A stretch of 64,000 nucleotides of DNA from positions 1 to 64,000 of the forward strand of contig NZ_MWIO01000003.1 of the NCBI RefSeq assembly GCF_004799035.1, read 5' to 3'. A program made the position numbers and the translations under genes. The notes below the pieces were generated by a model, which had not been told where the DNA came from, ran no database searches, and was given only the letters and a program-made list of their open reading frames with translations. Positions 1-9,220 of this stretch are shown here, one piece after another; the stretch's first letter is position 1, and the number at the start of each line of letters is the position of its first letter. The DNA is from Rhodanobacter lindaniclasticus (lineage in GTDB: Bacteria; Pseudomonadota; Gammaproteobacteria; Xanthomonadales; Rhodanobacteraceae).

Positions 1-368
1 TCGACCGCCTGATGGGCGAAGCCGGCTACCAGGCGGTCGACGTGATCAGCCTCGCACCCGATCATCCCGACCGCGCCGCCCTGCGCCAGAAGTTCCTCAG
101 CGAACACACCCACAGCGAAGACGAGGTGCGTTTCTTCGTCGCCGGCTCCGGCCAGTTCACCCTCCACCTGGGTGACAAGGTCTACGACGTGCTGTGCGAG
201 AAGGGCGACCTGATCGGCGTGCCCGACGGCACGCGCCACTGGTTCGACATGAGCGAATCACCCTGCTTCGTGGCGATCCGCCTGTTCACCAACAAGGAAG
301 GCTGGGTCGCCAACTTCACCGGCGACGACATCGCCACCCGCTTCCCCCGCATGCAGCCGAACCCGTAG
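1..368 (+). CDS. mtnD: Acireductone dioxygenase, 5' end outside window
   Basis: Methionine salvage enzyme that oxidises acireductone to the 2-oxo acid precursor of methionine (Fe form) or off-pathway (Ni form). The reading frame is open to the window edge, so the N-terminal third (the family is about 180-190 aa) is missing. The cupin metal ligands are visible: the HTHSEDE stretch gives His-x-His-x3-Glu, and a fourth histidine lies 42 residues later in GTRHWFDM, which matches the known spacing of ARD ligands. mtnC follows 79 bp downstream, so they are probably one salvage operon. Oddity: the TAG stop codon is the GTAG start of a palindromic repeat (365-390). Confidence 0.95.
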   Translation, partial: DRLMGEAGYQAVDVISLAPDHPDRAALRQKFLSEHTHSEDEVRFFVAGSGQFTLHLGDKVYDVLCEKGDLIGVPDGTRHWFDMSESPCFVAIRLFTNKEGWVANFTGDDIATRFPRMQPNP

Positions 369-390
369 GAGCCCGCTCGCGGGCGATGCC
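365..390. repeat. GTAG-type REP element, single arm
   Basis: A copy of the palindromic repeat beginning GTAGGAGCCCGCTCGCGGGC and ending GATGCC lies between mtnD and mtnC. It has an internal CCCGC/GCGGG stem. The same 25-bp word forms a perfect inverted pair at 54983-55076 and recurs at 60762. Here only one arm is present, followed by a degenerate spacer with one CCCGAATC copy. Its first four bases overlap the mtnD stop codon. Confidence 0.85.
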
Positions 391-447
391 TTTTCCAACC
401 CCCGCATCCAGCGTCCCGAATCTGTCGAAGGCCCGAGTCCCGTCCCC

Positions 448-1140
448 ATGATCGAAATCCGCGCCATCGTCACCGACATCGAGGGCACCACCAGCTCGAT
501 CGACTTCGTCCGCGACGTGCTGTTTCCGTTCGCGCGCAAGCGGCTGCCCGCGTTCGTGGAGACCCATGGCGACCATCCCGACGTGCAGCACTGGCTGCAC
601 GAGGCCGCCCGCGAAGCGGGGATGATCGAGGCCGGGCGCCAGGAAGTGGTCGAACTGCTGCTGCAATGGATCCGGCAGGACCGCAAGTCCACCGCGCTCA
701 AGGCGTTGCAGGGAATGATCTGGAAGGAAGGCTACGAAAGCGGCGCCTACCGCGCCCACGTCTACCCCGAAGTGGCCGCGCGCCTGCGGGCCTGGCGCGC
801 CGACGGCCTGCGTCTGTACGTGTATTCCTCCGGTTCGGTGCCGGCGCAGCAGCTGTTCTTCCGTTACTCGGAGGCCGGCGACCTGACGCCCTTGTTTGCC
901 GGCTATTTCGATACGGAAACCGGCCCCAAGCGCGAGGTGGAGTCCTATCACCGTATCGCCGAAGCCGTCGGCGAGGAACCGCGCCACCTGCTGTTCCTTT
1001 CCGACATCGTCGAGGAGCTGGATGCGGCGCGCGCCGCCGGTTTCCACACCGGCTGGCTGGTACGCGAGCCGCAGCCGCTGCCGGAGCCCGCAAGCCATCG
1101 GGTCTACCGCGACTTCGATGCGATCGAGCCGGCCAGCTGA
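448..1140 (+). CDS. mtnC: Enolase-phosphatase E1
   Basis: Bifunctional HAD-family enzyme of methionine salvage: it enolises 2,3-diketo-5-methylthiopentyl-1-phosphate and then dephosphorylates it to acireductone, the substrate of MtnD. It is 230 aa, normal for the family. The HAD nucleophile motif is VTDIEGTT (Asp10, Glu12), motif II is YSSGSV and the acidic motif III is LFLSDIVEELDAAR. It follows mtnD on the same strand, and the next gene starts one base after its stop codon. Cytoplasmic. Confidence 0.97.
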   Translation: MIEIRAIVTDIEGTTSSIDFVRDVLFPFARKRLPAFVETHGDHPDVQHWLHEAAREAGMIEAGRQEVVELLLQWIRQDRKSTALKALQGMIWKEGYESGAYRAHVYPEVAARLRAWRADGLRLYVYSSGSVPAQQLFFRYSEAGDLTPLFAGYFDTETGPKREVESYHRIAEAVGEEPRHLLFLSDIVEELDAARAAGFHTGWLVREPQPLPEPASHRVYRDFDAIEPAS

Positions 1141-1141
1141 G

Positions 1142-2149
1142 ATGCGTCGGGGCCTGCGTACCCTGCTCACCATCGCGGCGGCACTCAGCGCCGGCGTGGC
1201 ACTGGCCGCGTGGCTTCCTGTCGACCGTCTCCCCGATGCAGCCGACACGCCGTCGGCAACCTTGCCTCAGGTCGAAACACCAGTCGAGCCGGCAGCGGTG
1301 TCCGACGCCTGGCCGGCCTCCGCACCCAGCCCGGAGCAGGTGCTCTACGCCCAGCCGCAGATGCTGCGCGACGCCCTGGCCCGGTTGACGCCGCGGGTGG
1401 CAGGCAAGCCCAACCTCTACCTGCTGACGTTTGCCGGCGACGGCGGCGAGGACGTGTTCCGCAACGAGGCCGAGTATGCCGCGAGGCTGTTCGGTTCGCG
1501 CTTCGGCCCCTCCGTCCACAGCCTGGTACTGGAGAACAACCCCGCCACGCTGACCACCCGCCCGCTGGCCAGCTGGAGCAACCTCGAAGCGGCGCTCGAC
1601 GGTATCCAGCAGGTGATGCGACCGGACCAGGACATCCTGGTGCTCTACATCACCAGCCACGGTGGCGAGGACCACACCTTGCTGGTCGACATGGACCCGC
1701 TGCCGCTGGACCAGATCGGCGCGCAGGACCTCGCCGACATCCTGGCCGCACGCCACTTCAAATGGAAGGTGGTGGTGGTCAACGCCTGCTACTCCGGTGG
1801 CTTCGTGCCGCCGCTGCGTGGCCCCGGCACCATGGTGCTCACCGCCGCGCGCAGCGACCGCAGCTCGTTCGGCTGCGGCAGCGATTCGGACGTCACCTAC
1901 TTCGGCAAGGCCTGGCTGGTCGACGCACTGAACCACACCGACAACTTCGTCGACGCGTTCAAGCAGGCACGCAGTGACATCGCCACGTGGGAAAAGCAGG
2001 ACGAGCTCACTCCGTCCGAACCGCAGATCGACATCGGCAGCGGCATCGCCGCGCAGCTGGCGGCATGGCGCAACCATGTCGTGCCCGGCCCGGCGGTATC
2101 GTTCAAGCCGGCGGTGTCGGACGCGGCCCGCGCGCCGACGACACCCTGA
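1142..2149 (+). CDS. Caspase-fold (peptidase C13/legumain-like) protein
   Basis: A 335-aa protein beginning one base after the mtnC stop; the open frame extends further upstream but that part overlaps mtnC. Residues 1-24 form a signal peptide or membrane anchor, followed by a Pro/Ala-rich linker and a cysteine-peptidase domain. The His-Cys dyad is visible as His173 in ITSHGGED and Cys216 in VNACYSGG, both after hydrophobic strands as in clan CD peptidases. C13 homologues occur in many proteobacteria as envelope proteins of unknown substrate. Tight spacing suggests co-transcription with methionine salvage, but no functional link is known to me. Confidence 0.85.
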   Translation: MRRGLRTLLTIAAALSAGVALAAWLPVDRLPDAADTPSATLPQVETPVEPAAVSDAWPASAPSPEQVLYAQPQMLRDALARLTPRVAGKPNLYLLTFAGDGGEDVFRNEAEYAARLFGSRFGPSVHSLVLENNPATLTTRPLASWSNLEAALDGIQQVMRPDQDILVLYITSHGGEDHTLLVDMDPLPLDQIGAQDLADILAARHFKWKVVVVNACYSGGFVPPLRGPGTMVLTAARSDRSSFGCGSDSDVTYFGKAWLVDALNHTDNFVDAFKQARSDIATWEKQDELTPSEPQIDIGSGIAAQLAAWRNHVVPGPAVSFKPAVSDAARAPTTP

Positions 2150-2156
2150 TCGCGGC

Positions 2157-2564
2157 TCAGTCCCTCGGCCAGCGCCACGCGCAAACCACGATCAGCAGCG
2201 AGAGCGCTACTTCGATCACGCCCAACGTGATGTAGAACCACCATGCGCCCGGCATTGTCAACAACATGACGGCGGCATAGAACAGGCCGAGCACGATGTT
2301 CGCCCAGCGGCACAGCCGCGGCGACAGGGCCAGCGACAGGAAGACCATCAGTCCCGGCATCGCCAGCAGCAGCGCCGTCATCACCAGCGACGCTTCGCTC
2401 ACCGGGCCGACCGGGCCTTCGCCGTCCAGCATGCCCTTGAGCTTGCCCGGCACGTACAGGCCGAAATAGTCGCCGTAGACGTAGCAGAACATCAGGGCCG
2501 CCCACAGCGCCGACAGCTTGAAGCGGACGTGGATCCGGATGTCGCTCAACCTGGACGTCGTCAT
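2157..2564 (-). CDS. DUF6326-type small membrane protein
   Basis: A 135-aa protein with four likely transmembrane helices (LSALWAALMFCYVYGDYFG, the VMTALLLAMPGLMVFL segment, and two near the C-terminus). The start MTTSRLSD was chosen because it overlaps the stop of the upstream gene by an ATGA junction; the frame continues further upstream only through that gene. The sequence resembles the DUF6326 family, whose function is unknown. It is translationally coupled with the DUF4386 protein. Confidence 0.8.
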   Translation of the reverse strand: MTTSRLSDIRIHVRFKLSALWAALMFCYVYGDYFGLYVPGKLKGMLDGEGPVGPVSEASLVMTALLLAMPGLMVFLSLALSPRLCRWANIVLGLFYAAVMLLTMPGAWWFYITLGVIEVALSLLIVVCAWRWPRD

Positions 2565-3271
2565 GCCTGGCCTCCTTCGATCATCCTCGCCTGCCCGCCG
2601 GCAGTGCGCACGCCCATCACCAGCAGCCACAGGCAGGTGCCCACTTCGCCCACTGCCGCCGGCAGGTGCACGACGTCGGAGAATGCCGCCCGTGCGTAGC
2701 CTTCCAGCAGCAGCATGCCGAAAACGTCGACCAGATAGCCGGCGCCGCCCAGCATCAGCAACACGCCGAGCGCGCGCGGAAGCTTCCCGCAGCGCACCAC
2801 CAGCCAGCCGAACGGAAACAACCACAGGCCCCAGAACAAGCTGGCCACGAAGATGGCATGGCCGTACGACTTCAACGACAGCCATGCCATCGCATGGGCG
2901 ATGTCGACCGGCAGACTACCCGCGTCCGTCAGCAGTTGCAGCGCGTCCAGCCGATGCGCGACGCCGAGCACGGCAATCGGCACGCCCGCAAACGCCAGCG
3001 CCACCATCGCCACTGCCGCGTGGCGATGAACTCCGCCGAGCAACCGGAACAGCAGCAACGGCAAGGCCAGGAACGCCACCTGCTCGACCAGGAACGCGGC
3101 AACGCCCGCGCGGAACAAGCCCTGCTGCGACACGATGTTGGTGAGCACGGCTTCGTGATTGCCCGCCGCGGCGAGCTGCCCCGGAACATAGCCGAGGCTG
3201 AAGAAGCCGGTCACGACCACCACCAGATAGACCAACCCCGCGCAGCGCGCGAGCCTGCTTTCATTCGTCAT
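2561..3271 (-). CDS. DUF4386 family membrane protein
   Basis: A 236-aa polytopic membrane protein with about six hydrophobic helices and the DUF4386 look (start MTNESRLARCAGLVYLVVVV, GYVPGQL motif, YGHAIF segment, closing near GEVGTCLWLLVMGV). An in-frame ATG 18 bases upstream (3289) is an alternative start. It is the first gene of a two-gene unit with the DUF6326 protein. The family has no established function. Confidence is high for the gene, lower for any role. Confidence 0.85.
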   Translation of the reverse strand: MTNESRLARCAGLVYLVVVVTGFFSLGYVPGQLAAAGNHEAVLTNIVSQQGLFRAGVAAFLVEQVAFLALPLLLFRLLGGVHRHAAVAMVALAFAGVPIAVLGVAHRLDALQLLTDAGSLPVDIAHAMAWLSLKSYGHAIFVASLFWGLWLFPFGWLVVRCGKLPRALGVLLMLGGAGYLVDVFGMLLLEGYARAAFSDVVHLPAAVGEVGTCLWLLVMGVRTAGGQARMIEGGQA

Positions 3272-3307
3272 GGATAACCCCGGACCCATCGGCTCCTCCC
3301 GCGGAGC

Positions 3308-3372
3308 GCAGGGGCAGTGTCCCTGCCGAGCCGAGCTGCCATGAGTGCCGGAAGTAACGCGGCACTCATGGC
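3308..3372. other. Two inverted repeats in divergent intergenic region
   Basis: Between the divergent DUF4386 (-) and DUF4232-MliC (+) genes there are two hairpins. A small one pairs GCAGGG (3308-3313) with CCCTGC (3321-3326). A larger one pairs GCCATGAGTGCCG (3338-3350) with CGGCACTCATGGC (3360-3372): 13 perfect base pairs and a 9-nt loop. Neither has a T-tract, so an operator or RNA structure is more likely than a terminator. Role unknown. Confidence 0.6.
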
Positions 3373-3444
3373 GCCAGGCGGCTTCACGAATTTCACGCAC
3401 CGCGCCTGTTAGCGTCAGCGACTCCTTCCCCGCGGGAGACCCGA

Positions 3445-4287
3445 ATGAACGTCCGCTGCGGCCGCTGGGTCGGACTCGCCACGCCGAGTCGCTTGCGCAG
3501 GATATTCATGCAGCCATGGTGGCTCGCCATGGCGCTACTGCTGGCGCTGTCGGCCTGCTCGCCGCAGCCGTCGGCGACGCGCCCGGCGCAGGCTTCCGGT
3601 CCGGCGGCCTGCATGCCCGCGCAGCTGAGCCTGCAACTGGACGACGGCAATGGCCGCTTCAACGGAATGTCACATTCCGGCACCATGCTGGTCGTGCGCA
3701 ACGCGGGCACGCTCGCCTGTTCGATCGCCGTCATGCCCTCGCCGAGGTTGCAGGACGCCCGGCGCCAGACCCTGGCCATCACCGCGCAGGTTCCGCCCTC
3801 ACCGGCAGGCCAGCCAGCGCGACTCATGCTGGCGCCCGGGGCCAGTGTGGATAGCGACATGCGCTGGGTGTCGGGCAACGTCTACGACGACGGTCATTGC
3901 GAGTCGCCGGCCTTCATCACGCTGGCCCTCGGCACGGGAACCGTGACGGCGCCATTCCACGGCCAGCTTTGCGGTGCCGGCGGCAAGCCATCCACGTACT
4001 CGATCACGCCGTTCCGCGAGGCGGCGATGGGCGCCGCCATCCGCCTCACCTACACCTGCGACGACGGCCGCACGGTGCGGGTGACCTACCCGGACACGCA
4101 GACCGCCGTGCTGGACTTCGACGCGCAGACCCACCGACTGCACACCGCCATCTCGGCGGATGGCGCGCGCTACGTGGGCGGGCACTGGCAATGGTGGAGC
4201 AAGGGCATGCACGACGCCTGGCTCGCCGAACTCAAGCCCGGCGAAAAGATCGCCTCCGCAGCCGGCGTGGCCTGCCGCGCTCCCTGA
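3445..4287 (+). CDS. DUF4232 plus MliC-like domain, predicted lipoprotein
   Basis: A 280-aa predicted envelope protein. Two starts are possible: ATG 3445, preceded by a GGGAG ribosome site, and ATG 3508 (MQPWWLAMALLLALSACS), which gives a compact lipoprotein signal with lipobox LSAC. After lipidation comes a DUF4232-like beta domain (about residues 55-180; AGTLACSI, DMRWVSG). The C-terminal 80 residues match the MliC lysozyme-inhibitor pattern: YTCDDGRTVRVTYPD, a GARYVGGHWQWWSKGMHDAWL block and a final Cys. MliC proteins inhibit C-type lysozyme; the activity here is inferred. It ends 17 bp from the convergent hisIE. Confidence 0.85.
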   Translation: MNVRCGRWVGLATPSRLRRIFMQPWWLAMALLLALSACSPQPSATRPAQASGPAACMPAQLSLQLDDGNGRFNGMSHSGTMLVVRNAGTLACSIAVMPSPRLQDARRQTLAITAQVPPSPAGQPARLMLAPGASVDSDMRWVSGNVYDDGHCESPAFITLALGTGTVTAPFHGQLCGAGGKPSTYSITPFREAAMGAAIRLTYTCDDGRTVRVTYPDTQTAVLDFDAQTHRLHTAISADGARYVGGHWQWWSKGMHDAWLAELKPGEKIASAAGVACRAP

Positions 4288-4304
4288 TCCGCAGCGGTTG
4301 TGCG

Positions 4305-4940
4305 CTACCCCGCGCTGGCGGGGCGGTGCCGGTCGGCAAGCACCGCCACCACGTCGGCCAGCGACAAGCCGCGAGCCCGCAGCGCCACGACGAGATGGAA
4401 AACCAGATCGGCCCCTTCGCCCAGCAAGGCGTCGTCGTCCTGCACCACCGCCGCCAACGCCGTCTCCACACCCTCCTCCCCGACTTTCTGCGCGATGCGG
4501 CGGATGCCGCTGTCGAACAACTTCGTGGTGTAGCTGCCTGCGGGGCGTTCCGCATCGCGCCGGGCCACCAGGGCGTCGAGTTCGGCCAGGAAACCCAGCG
4601 GCGCACGCACCTCGGCGCGGTCACCGAAGCAGCTGAAGCTGCCGGTATGGCAGGTGGGCCCCTGCGGGTCGGCTTGTACCAGCAAGGTGTCGCCATCGCA
4701 GTCGACGCGGATGGACTTCAGCACCAGCACGTGGCCCGAACTCTCGCCCTTGGTCCAGAGACGCTGCTTGCTGCGGCTGTAGAACGTGACATGGCCGCTG
4801 GCTCGCGTCTGTGCCAGCGCATCGGCGTTCATGTAGCCGAGCATGAGCACTTCACCGCTGGACCAGTGCTGCACGATCGCCGGCAACAGGCCATCGCCCT
4901 TGGACCAGTCGAGACGCCCGGTATCGGTGTTGTCGCTCAT
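4305..4940 (-). CDS. hisIE: Phosphoribosyl-AMP cyclohydrolase / phosphoribosyl-ATP pyrophosphatase
   Basis: Bifunctional enzyme of 211 aa for the second and third steps of histidine synthesis. The N-terminal HisI half has the metal-binding residues in RVDCDGDT and TCHTGSFSCF; the C-terminal HisE half has the helical pattern KLFDSGIRRIAQKVGEEGVE. ATG 4940 was preferred over ATG 4946 because AGGA then lies at a normal distance. It is the last gene of the his operon, 16 bp after hisF. Confidence 0.97.
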   Translation of the reverse strand: MSDNTDTGRLDWSKGDGLLPAIVQHWSSGEVLMLGYMNADALAQTRASGHVTFYSRSKQRLWTKGESSGHVLVLKSIRVDCDGDTLLVQADPQGPTCHTGSFSCFGDRAEVRAPLGFLAELDALVARRDAERPAGSYTTKLFDSGIRRIAQKVGEEGVETALAAVVQDDDALLGEGADLVFHLVVALRARGLSLADVVAVLADRHRPASAG

Positions 4941-4956
4941 CGTCATTCCTCGTGGC

Positions 4957-5727
4957 TTACCGGCGTACCGGTACGCCGTGTTCGTGCAGATAGCGCTTGA
5001 GAGCGGGGATCGCGATCGCGCCGGAGTGGAACACGCTGGCCGCCAGCGCGCCATCCACGTCGGCCTCGACGAAGGCATCGCGGAAGTGTTCGGGAGCACC
5101 CGCGCCGCCGGAGGCGATCAACGGCACGCGGCAGATCGCCCGGGCGACCGACAACTGATCCAGGTCGTAACCGCGGCGCACGCCATCGCTGTCCATGCAG
5201 TTGAGCACGACCTCGCCGGCACCGCGCTGCTGCACCTCCTCCATCCAGTCCAGCGTGCGGCGCGGCAGCGCCTGCATTTTCGAGGGATCACCGGTGTACT
5301 GGCGCACGCGCCATTCACCGTCGGTCTCGCGCAACGAGTCGATGCCGACCACCACGCACTGCACGCCGAACGCGGCGGCCAGTTCGTCGATCAGGGCGGG
5401 CCGCGCCAACGCAGGCGAGTTCACCGAGATCTTGTCGGCACCCGCATGCAGCACCGCGCGTGCTTCGTCGACAGAACGGATGCCGCCGGCCACGCAGAAC
5501 GGGATGTCGATCACGCGGGCGACTTTCTCCACCCAGGCGCGGTCCACGCTGCGCCCCTCGGGACTGGCGGTGATGTCGTAGAACACCAGCTCGTCGGCGC
5601 CTTCGTCGCGATAGCGCAGCGCGAGGTCCACGATCCCGCCCATCACCACGTGATCACGGAAACGCACGCCCTTGACCACTTGGCCATCGCGCACGTCGAG
5701 ACAGGGAATGATGCGGCGGCTCAGCAT
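4957..5727 (-). CDS. hisF: Imidazole glycerol phosphate synthase, cyclase subunit
   Basis: A (beta/alpha)8-barrel of 256 aa that forms imidazole glycerol phosphate and AICAR from PRFAR, using ammonia from HisH. The catalytic aspartates are visible in [13 protein letters not shown] (Asp11) and VVVGIDSL, and the phosphate-binding loops in FCVAGGIRS and ASGGAG. It overlaps the end of hisA by 7 bp, so the two are translationally coupled. Confidence 0.98.
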   Translation of the reverse strand: MLSRRIIPCLDVRDGQVVKGVRFRDHVVMGGIVDLALRYRDEGADELVFYDITASPEGRSVDRAWVEKVARVIDIPFCVAGGIRSVDEARAVLHAGADKISVNSPALARPALIDELAAAFGVQCVVVGIDSLRETDGEWRVRQYTGDPSKMQALPRRTLDWMEEVQQRGAGEVVLNCMDSDGVRRGYDLDQLSVARAICRVPLIASGGAGAPEHFRDAFVEADVDGALAASVFHSGAIAIPALKRYLHEHGVPVRR

Positions 5728-6449
5728 GCCAGCGCCTCCGCCACGGTGAAGCGCTCTTCCAGCAGGGCACGGCCGAGGATCACCGCCTTTGCGCCGGCGT
5801 CGCGCGCGGCACGGATGTCGTCCAGCGAGCGCACGCCGCCGGACGCCTGCAATGCCAGCTGCGGCACGCTGGCGGCGAGGTGGCGATACAGATCGAGATT
5901 GAAACCGGCGAGCATGCCGTCACGATCGATGTCGGTGCACAACAGATGGCGCGCGCCGTGCGTCGCGTACCACGGCGCCAGTTCATCCAGCGTGCGCGCC
6001 TCGACCTCGGTCCAGCCCGCACTCGGCAGGACCCAGCGACCGTTCGTGTTGCGCGTGTCCAGCGCGAGGGTCAGCCGTTCCGCGCCGTACTTCGCCAGCC
6101 AACCGGCCACGCGCGCGGAATCGCGGATCGCCACGCTGCCCAGCACCACGCGTTGCACGCCGGCATCGAACAATCGCTGCACGTCGGCCTCTTCGCGCAC
6201 GCCACCGCCAGCCTGGATCGCCATGCCGTCGGCGGCGATCGCGGCGATCACCGCGAGGTTGCCCGGTTGTCCCGAACGCGCGCCGTCCAGGTCGACCAGA
6301 TGCAACCAGCGCGCGCCGGCATCCGCGTAGCGCCTGGCCAGCTCGCGCGGGTCGGCCGCATAAGTCGTCTGCTGCGCGTAGTCGCCCTGCCTCAGGCGCA
6401 CCACCTGGCCGCCGCGCAGGTCGATGGCGGGTATGACGTCGGAGTTCAT
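5721..6449 (-). CDS. hisA: ProFAR isomerase
   Basis: A (beta/alpha)8-barrel of 242 aa that isomerises ProFAR to PRFAR, the HisF/HisH substrate. The start [19 protein letters not shown] places the catalytic Asp at residue 10; the second one is in [10 protein letters not shown]. The frame is open far upstream, but this start forms an ATGA overlap with the hisH stop. Length is normal. Confidence 0.98.
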   Translation of the reverse strand: MNSDVIPAIDLRGGQVVRLRQGDYAQQTTYAADPRELARRYADAGARWLHLVDLDGARSGQPGNLAVIAAIAADGMAIQAGGGVREEADVQRLFDAGVQRVVLGSVAIRDSARVAGWLAKYGAERLTLALDTRNTNGRWVLPSAGWTEVEARTLDELAPWYATHGARHLLCTDIDRDGMLAGFNLDLYRHLAASVPQLALQASGGVRSLDDIRAARDAGAKAVILGRALLEERFTVAEALAC

Positions 6450-7036
6450 AGCTCGAGAAAATTCCTGAGCAGCTTCGCGCCGACGGTCCCGGAGCGCTCG
6501 GGATGAAATTGCAGGCCGTGGAAATTGTTCCGGGCGATCGCTGCGGAGAACGTCTCGCCGTGGTCGCTGGCGGCCAGCGTCCAGTCGCCCGTCGGCACCG
6601 CGTAGCTGTGCACGAAGTAAGCCTGCTCGCCCTCGCCGAGGCCGGCCAGCAGCGGATGCTCCCGCAGGATCGACAGGCCGTTCCAGCCCATGTGCGGCAC
6701 GCGCAGACCGGGGGCTTCGGTGAAGCGGCGCACCAGCGCGGGAATCAGGCCAAGGCATTCGGTATCGCCCTCCTCCGAGTGCGTACACAGCAGCTGCATG
6801 CCCAGGCACACGCCCAGCACCGGTTGGCGCAAGGACCGCAGGACCTCGACCAGGCCGAGCTCGCGCAGCCGCGCCATGCCCGGGCCGGCCGCACCCACGC
6901 CGGGCAGGATCACCTTGTCGGCGGCGCGGATCGTCGCCGCGTCGGAAGTCAGCGCAGCGTCCACGCCGAGCCGCTGCAACGCATAACGCACCGAGCCGAT
7001 GTTGGTGCCACCGGCGTCGACCAGCACCACGCTCAT
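6446..7036 (-). CDS. hisH: Imidazole glycerol phosphate synthase, glutaminase subunit
   Basis: Class I glutamine amidotransferase of 196 aa that feeds ammonia to HisF. The catalytic triad is visible: Cys in LGVCLGMQLL, and His and Glu in LQFHPERSG. The start MSVVLVDAGGTNIGS was chosen over the open upstream frame because it opens the conserved first strand and has a G-rich ribosome site. A 52-bp gap separates it from hisB, the longest gap in the operon. Confidence 0.97.
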   Translation of the reverse strand: MSVVLVDAGGTNIGSVRYALQRLGVDAALTSDAATIRAADKVILPGVGAAGPGMARLRELGLVEVLRSLRQPVLGVCLGMQLLCTHSEEGDTECLGLIPALVRRFTEAPGLRVPHMGWNGLSILREHPLLAGLGEGEQAYFVHSYAVPTGDWTLAASDHGETFSAAIARNNFHGLQFHPERSGTVGAKLLRNFLEL

Positions 7037-7088
7037 GCGCCCCCCCAATTGTCCAGAAGTCCGCTCGCGGCGGCGGGGGAATACGGCA

Positions 7089-8156
7089 TCACAGCGCACC
7101 CTTGGTGCTGGGCAGCTCGCTGCCCTCACGGCGGATCGCCTGACGCAGCGTGCGCGCCACCACCTTGAAACAGGCTTCGACCATATGGTGCGCATTGTCG
7201 CCGCGCACTGCCAGGTGCAGGTTCGCACCGAGCGTCTCGCACAGCGAACGAAAGAAGTGCGGCACCAGCTCGGTCGGCACCTCGCCCACGCGCTCGCGCG
7301 GAAAATTGCCTTCGAACACGAAGTACGGGCGACCGGACAGGTCCAGCCGTGCGTCCGCCGCGCTTTCGTCCATCGGCAGCGCAAAGCCATAGCGACCGAT
7401 GCCACGCTTGTCGCCGAGCGCCTGCTTCAAAGCCTGGCCCAGTGCCAACGCGCAATCCTCGATGGTGTGGTGTTCGTCGATATGCGTGTCGCCGTCGCAG
7501 TCGAGTTCCAGCGCAAAACCGCCGTGCTTGCCGATCTGTTCCAGCATGTGATCGAAGAAACCCAGTCCGGTGCGTACCCGCGGCTCGGCCACGCGGTCCA
7601 GATCGACCCTGACGGTGATGCCGGTCTCCCTGGTGTTGCGCACCACGGTGGCGGTGCGTGGTGCATCGAGCAGCTGGTGCGCGATCTCACCCCAGTCCAT
7701 GCCCTGCGGACCCACCCGGAAGCCGCGCACGCCAAGGTTCGCGGCAAATTGCAGGTCGGTCTCGCGGTCGCCGACCATCGCCGAGGCGGCGCGGCTCCAG
7801 CCGTCGTCGGCCAGGTAATGGCGCAACATGCCGATGCCCGGTTTGCGCGTGTCCAGACCTTCGTGCGGAAAGCTGCGGTCAATCAACACTTCGCGGAAAT
7901 GGATGCCTTGCGAGGCAAGGATGCGCAGCAGCAGCTCGTGCGGGCCACGGAAATCGGACTCGGGATAGCTGTCGGTGCCCAGGCCGTCCTGGTTGCTCAC
8001 CATCACCAGTTCATGGCCGGTCGCCACGAACCGCTGCAACGCAGCGATCACACCCGGCAGCAGCGCGAGCTTCTCGTAGCTGTCGATCTGCTGGTCGGCC
8101 GGCTCCTCGATCAGGCAGCCGTCGCGGTCGAGGAAGAGGATCTTGCGGGTAGTCAT
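7089..8156 (-). CDS. hisB: Histidinol-phosphatase / imidazoleglycerol-phosphate dehydratase
   Basis: Bifunctional HisB of 355 aa, as in enterobacteria and xanthomonads. Residues 1-165 are a HAD phosphatase ([12 protein letters not shown] with Asp10 and Asp12; [13 protein letters not shown]; later MVGDRETD). Residues 168-355 are the dehydratase with the metal-binding [17 protein letters not shown] and a second histidine cluster near the C-terminus. The start overlaps the hisC stop (ATGA). Confidence 0.98.
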   Translation of the reverse strand: MTTRKILFLDRDGCLIEEPADQQIDSYEKLALLPGVIAALQRFVATGHELVMVSNQDGLGTDSYPESDFRGPHELLLRILASQGIHFREVLIDRSFPHEGLDTRKPGIGMLRHYLADDGWSRAASAMVGDRETDLQFAANLGVRGFRVGPQGMDWGEIAHQLLDAPRTATVVRNTRETGITVRVDLDRVAEPRVRTGLGFFDHMLEQIGKHGGFALELDCDGDTHIDEHHTIEDCALALGQALKQALGDKRGIGRYGFALPMDESAADARLDLSGRPYFVFEGNFPRERVGEVPTELVPHFFRSLCETLGANLHLAVRGDNAHHMVEACFKVVARTLRQAIRREGSELPSTKGAL

Positions 8157-9220
8157 GCGAGGACTCGATCCGAAGCCAGCACCGCCAACACCCGTGCGTT
8201 CTCCTCGGGCGTGCCGATGGTGATGCGCAGCGCATTGCCCAGACCCGGATAGCGGCGGACGTCGCGCACCACGATGCCGGCGGCAAGCAGGCGCTGGTAT
8301 GTCGCGCCGGCGTCGTCGAAGCGCACGGCGAGAAAGTTGGCCTGCGACGGCAGCACCTCGCGCACGCCTGGCAACTCGCGCAATGCCTGCTGCATGCGCA
8401 CGCGTTGCGCGCGCACGATGCCGATGCGCTCGCGAGCATTCGCCTGGCCCGGACCGGACAAGGCCCGCAGCGCCGCGTCCACGCACGGCAACGGCAACGG
8501 ATACGGCGCCATGATCCGCCGCAGCAAGGCGATCACCTCGGCATTCGCCAACAGGCTGCCGATGCGTGCCCCAGCGAGCGCCCAGGCCTTGGACAAGGTA
8601 CGCAGCACGGCGAGGTTGTCATGACGATCGATCAGGTCGACCACGCTGCCCTCGTCGGCGAACTCCACGTACGCCTCATCCACCACCAGCAGCGCGCGGC
8701 CGGACAGCGCCCGCACCAGCCGTTCGATCGCCGCACGCGGCGCCGCCAGGCCCGCAGGATTGTTCGGCGTGCAGACAAAGACGAGCTTCACCGCCGGGGT
8801 CAGTGCCGCGAGCACGGCGTCCACGTCCAGCGTGAAATCCGCTGCCAGCGGTGCCTCGACGACGGTCGCGCCCTGCACCCGCGCGCAAACCGCGTACATG
8901 CCGAAGGTTGGCGGCTGAATCAGGATCGCGTCGCGGCCGGCGTTGCAGAAAGCACGCACCAGCAAGTCGATCACCTCGTCGCTGCCGCGCCCGACCAGCA
9001 GCTGTTCGCCCCGCACGCCATACAGCGTTGTCAGCGCATCGACCAGGGCGGCGGGCTGCGGTTCCGGATAGCGGTTGCAACCGAGCCCGTCATCGCCCAC
9101 GGGAACCCACGCCGACTCGTTGGCATTGAGGAAAACCTGCCCACCACTGGCTTCCATGCGCGCCGAAGAGTACGGCTGCATCGCACGAAGCTCCGGCCGC
9201 GCCAGGTCGAGCACGCTCAT
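8153..9220 (-). CDS. hisC: Histidinol-phosphate aminotransferase
   Basis: PLP-dependent class I/II aminotransferase of 355 aa making histidinol phosphate from imidazole acetol phosphate. The PLP lysine is in [14 protein letters not shown], the cofactor-stacking Asp and Tyr in [12 protein letters not shown], and the substrate loop in CTPNNPAG. Start [12 protein letters not shown] overlaps the hisD stop by ATGA. Length is normal. Confidence 0.97.
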   Translation of the reverse strand: MSVLDLARPELRAMQPYSSARMEASGGQVFLNANESAWVPVGDDGLGCNRYPEPQPAALVDALTTLYGVRGEQLLVGRGSDEVIDLLVRAFCNAGRDAILIQPPTFGMYAVCARVQGATVVEAPLAADFTLDVDAVLAALTPAVKLVFVCTPNNPAGLAAPRAAIERLVRALSGRALLVVDEAYVEFADEGSVVDLIDRHDNLAVLRTLSKAWALAGARIGSLLANAEVIALLRRIMAPYPLPLPCVDAALRALSGPGQANARERIGIVRAQRVRMQQALRELPGVREVLPSQANFLAVRFDDAGATYQRLLAAGIVVRDVRRYPGLGNALRITIGTPEENARVLAVLASDRVLA

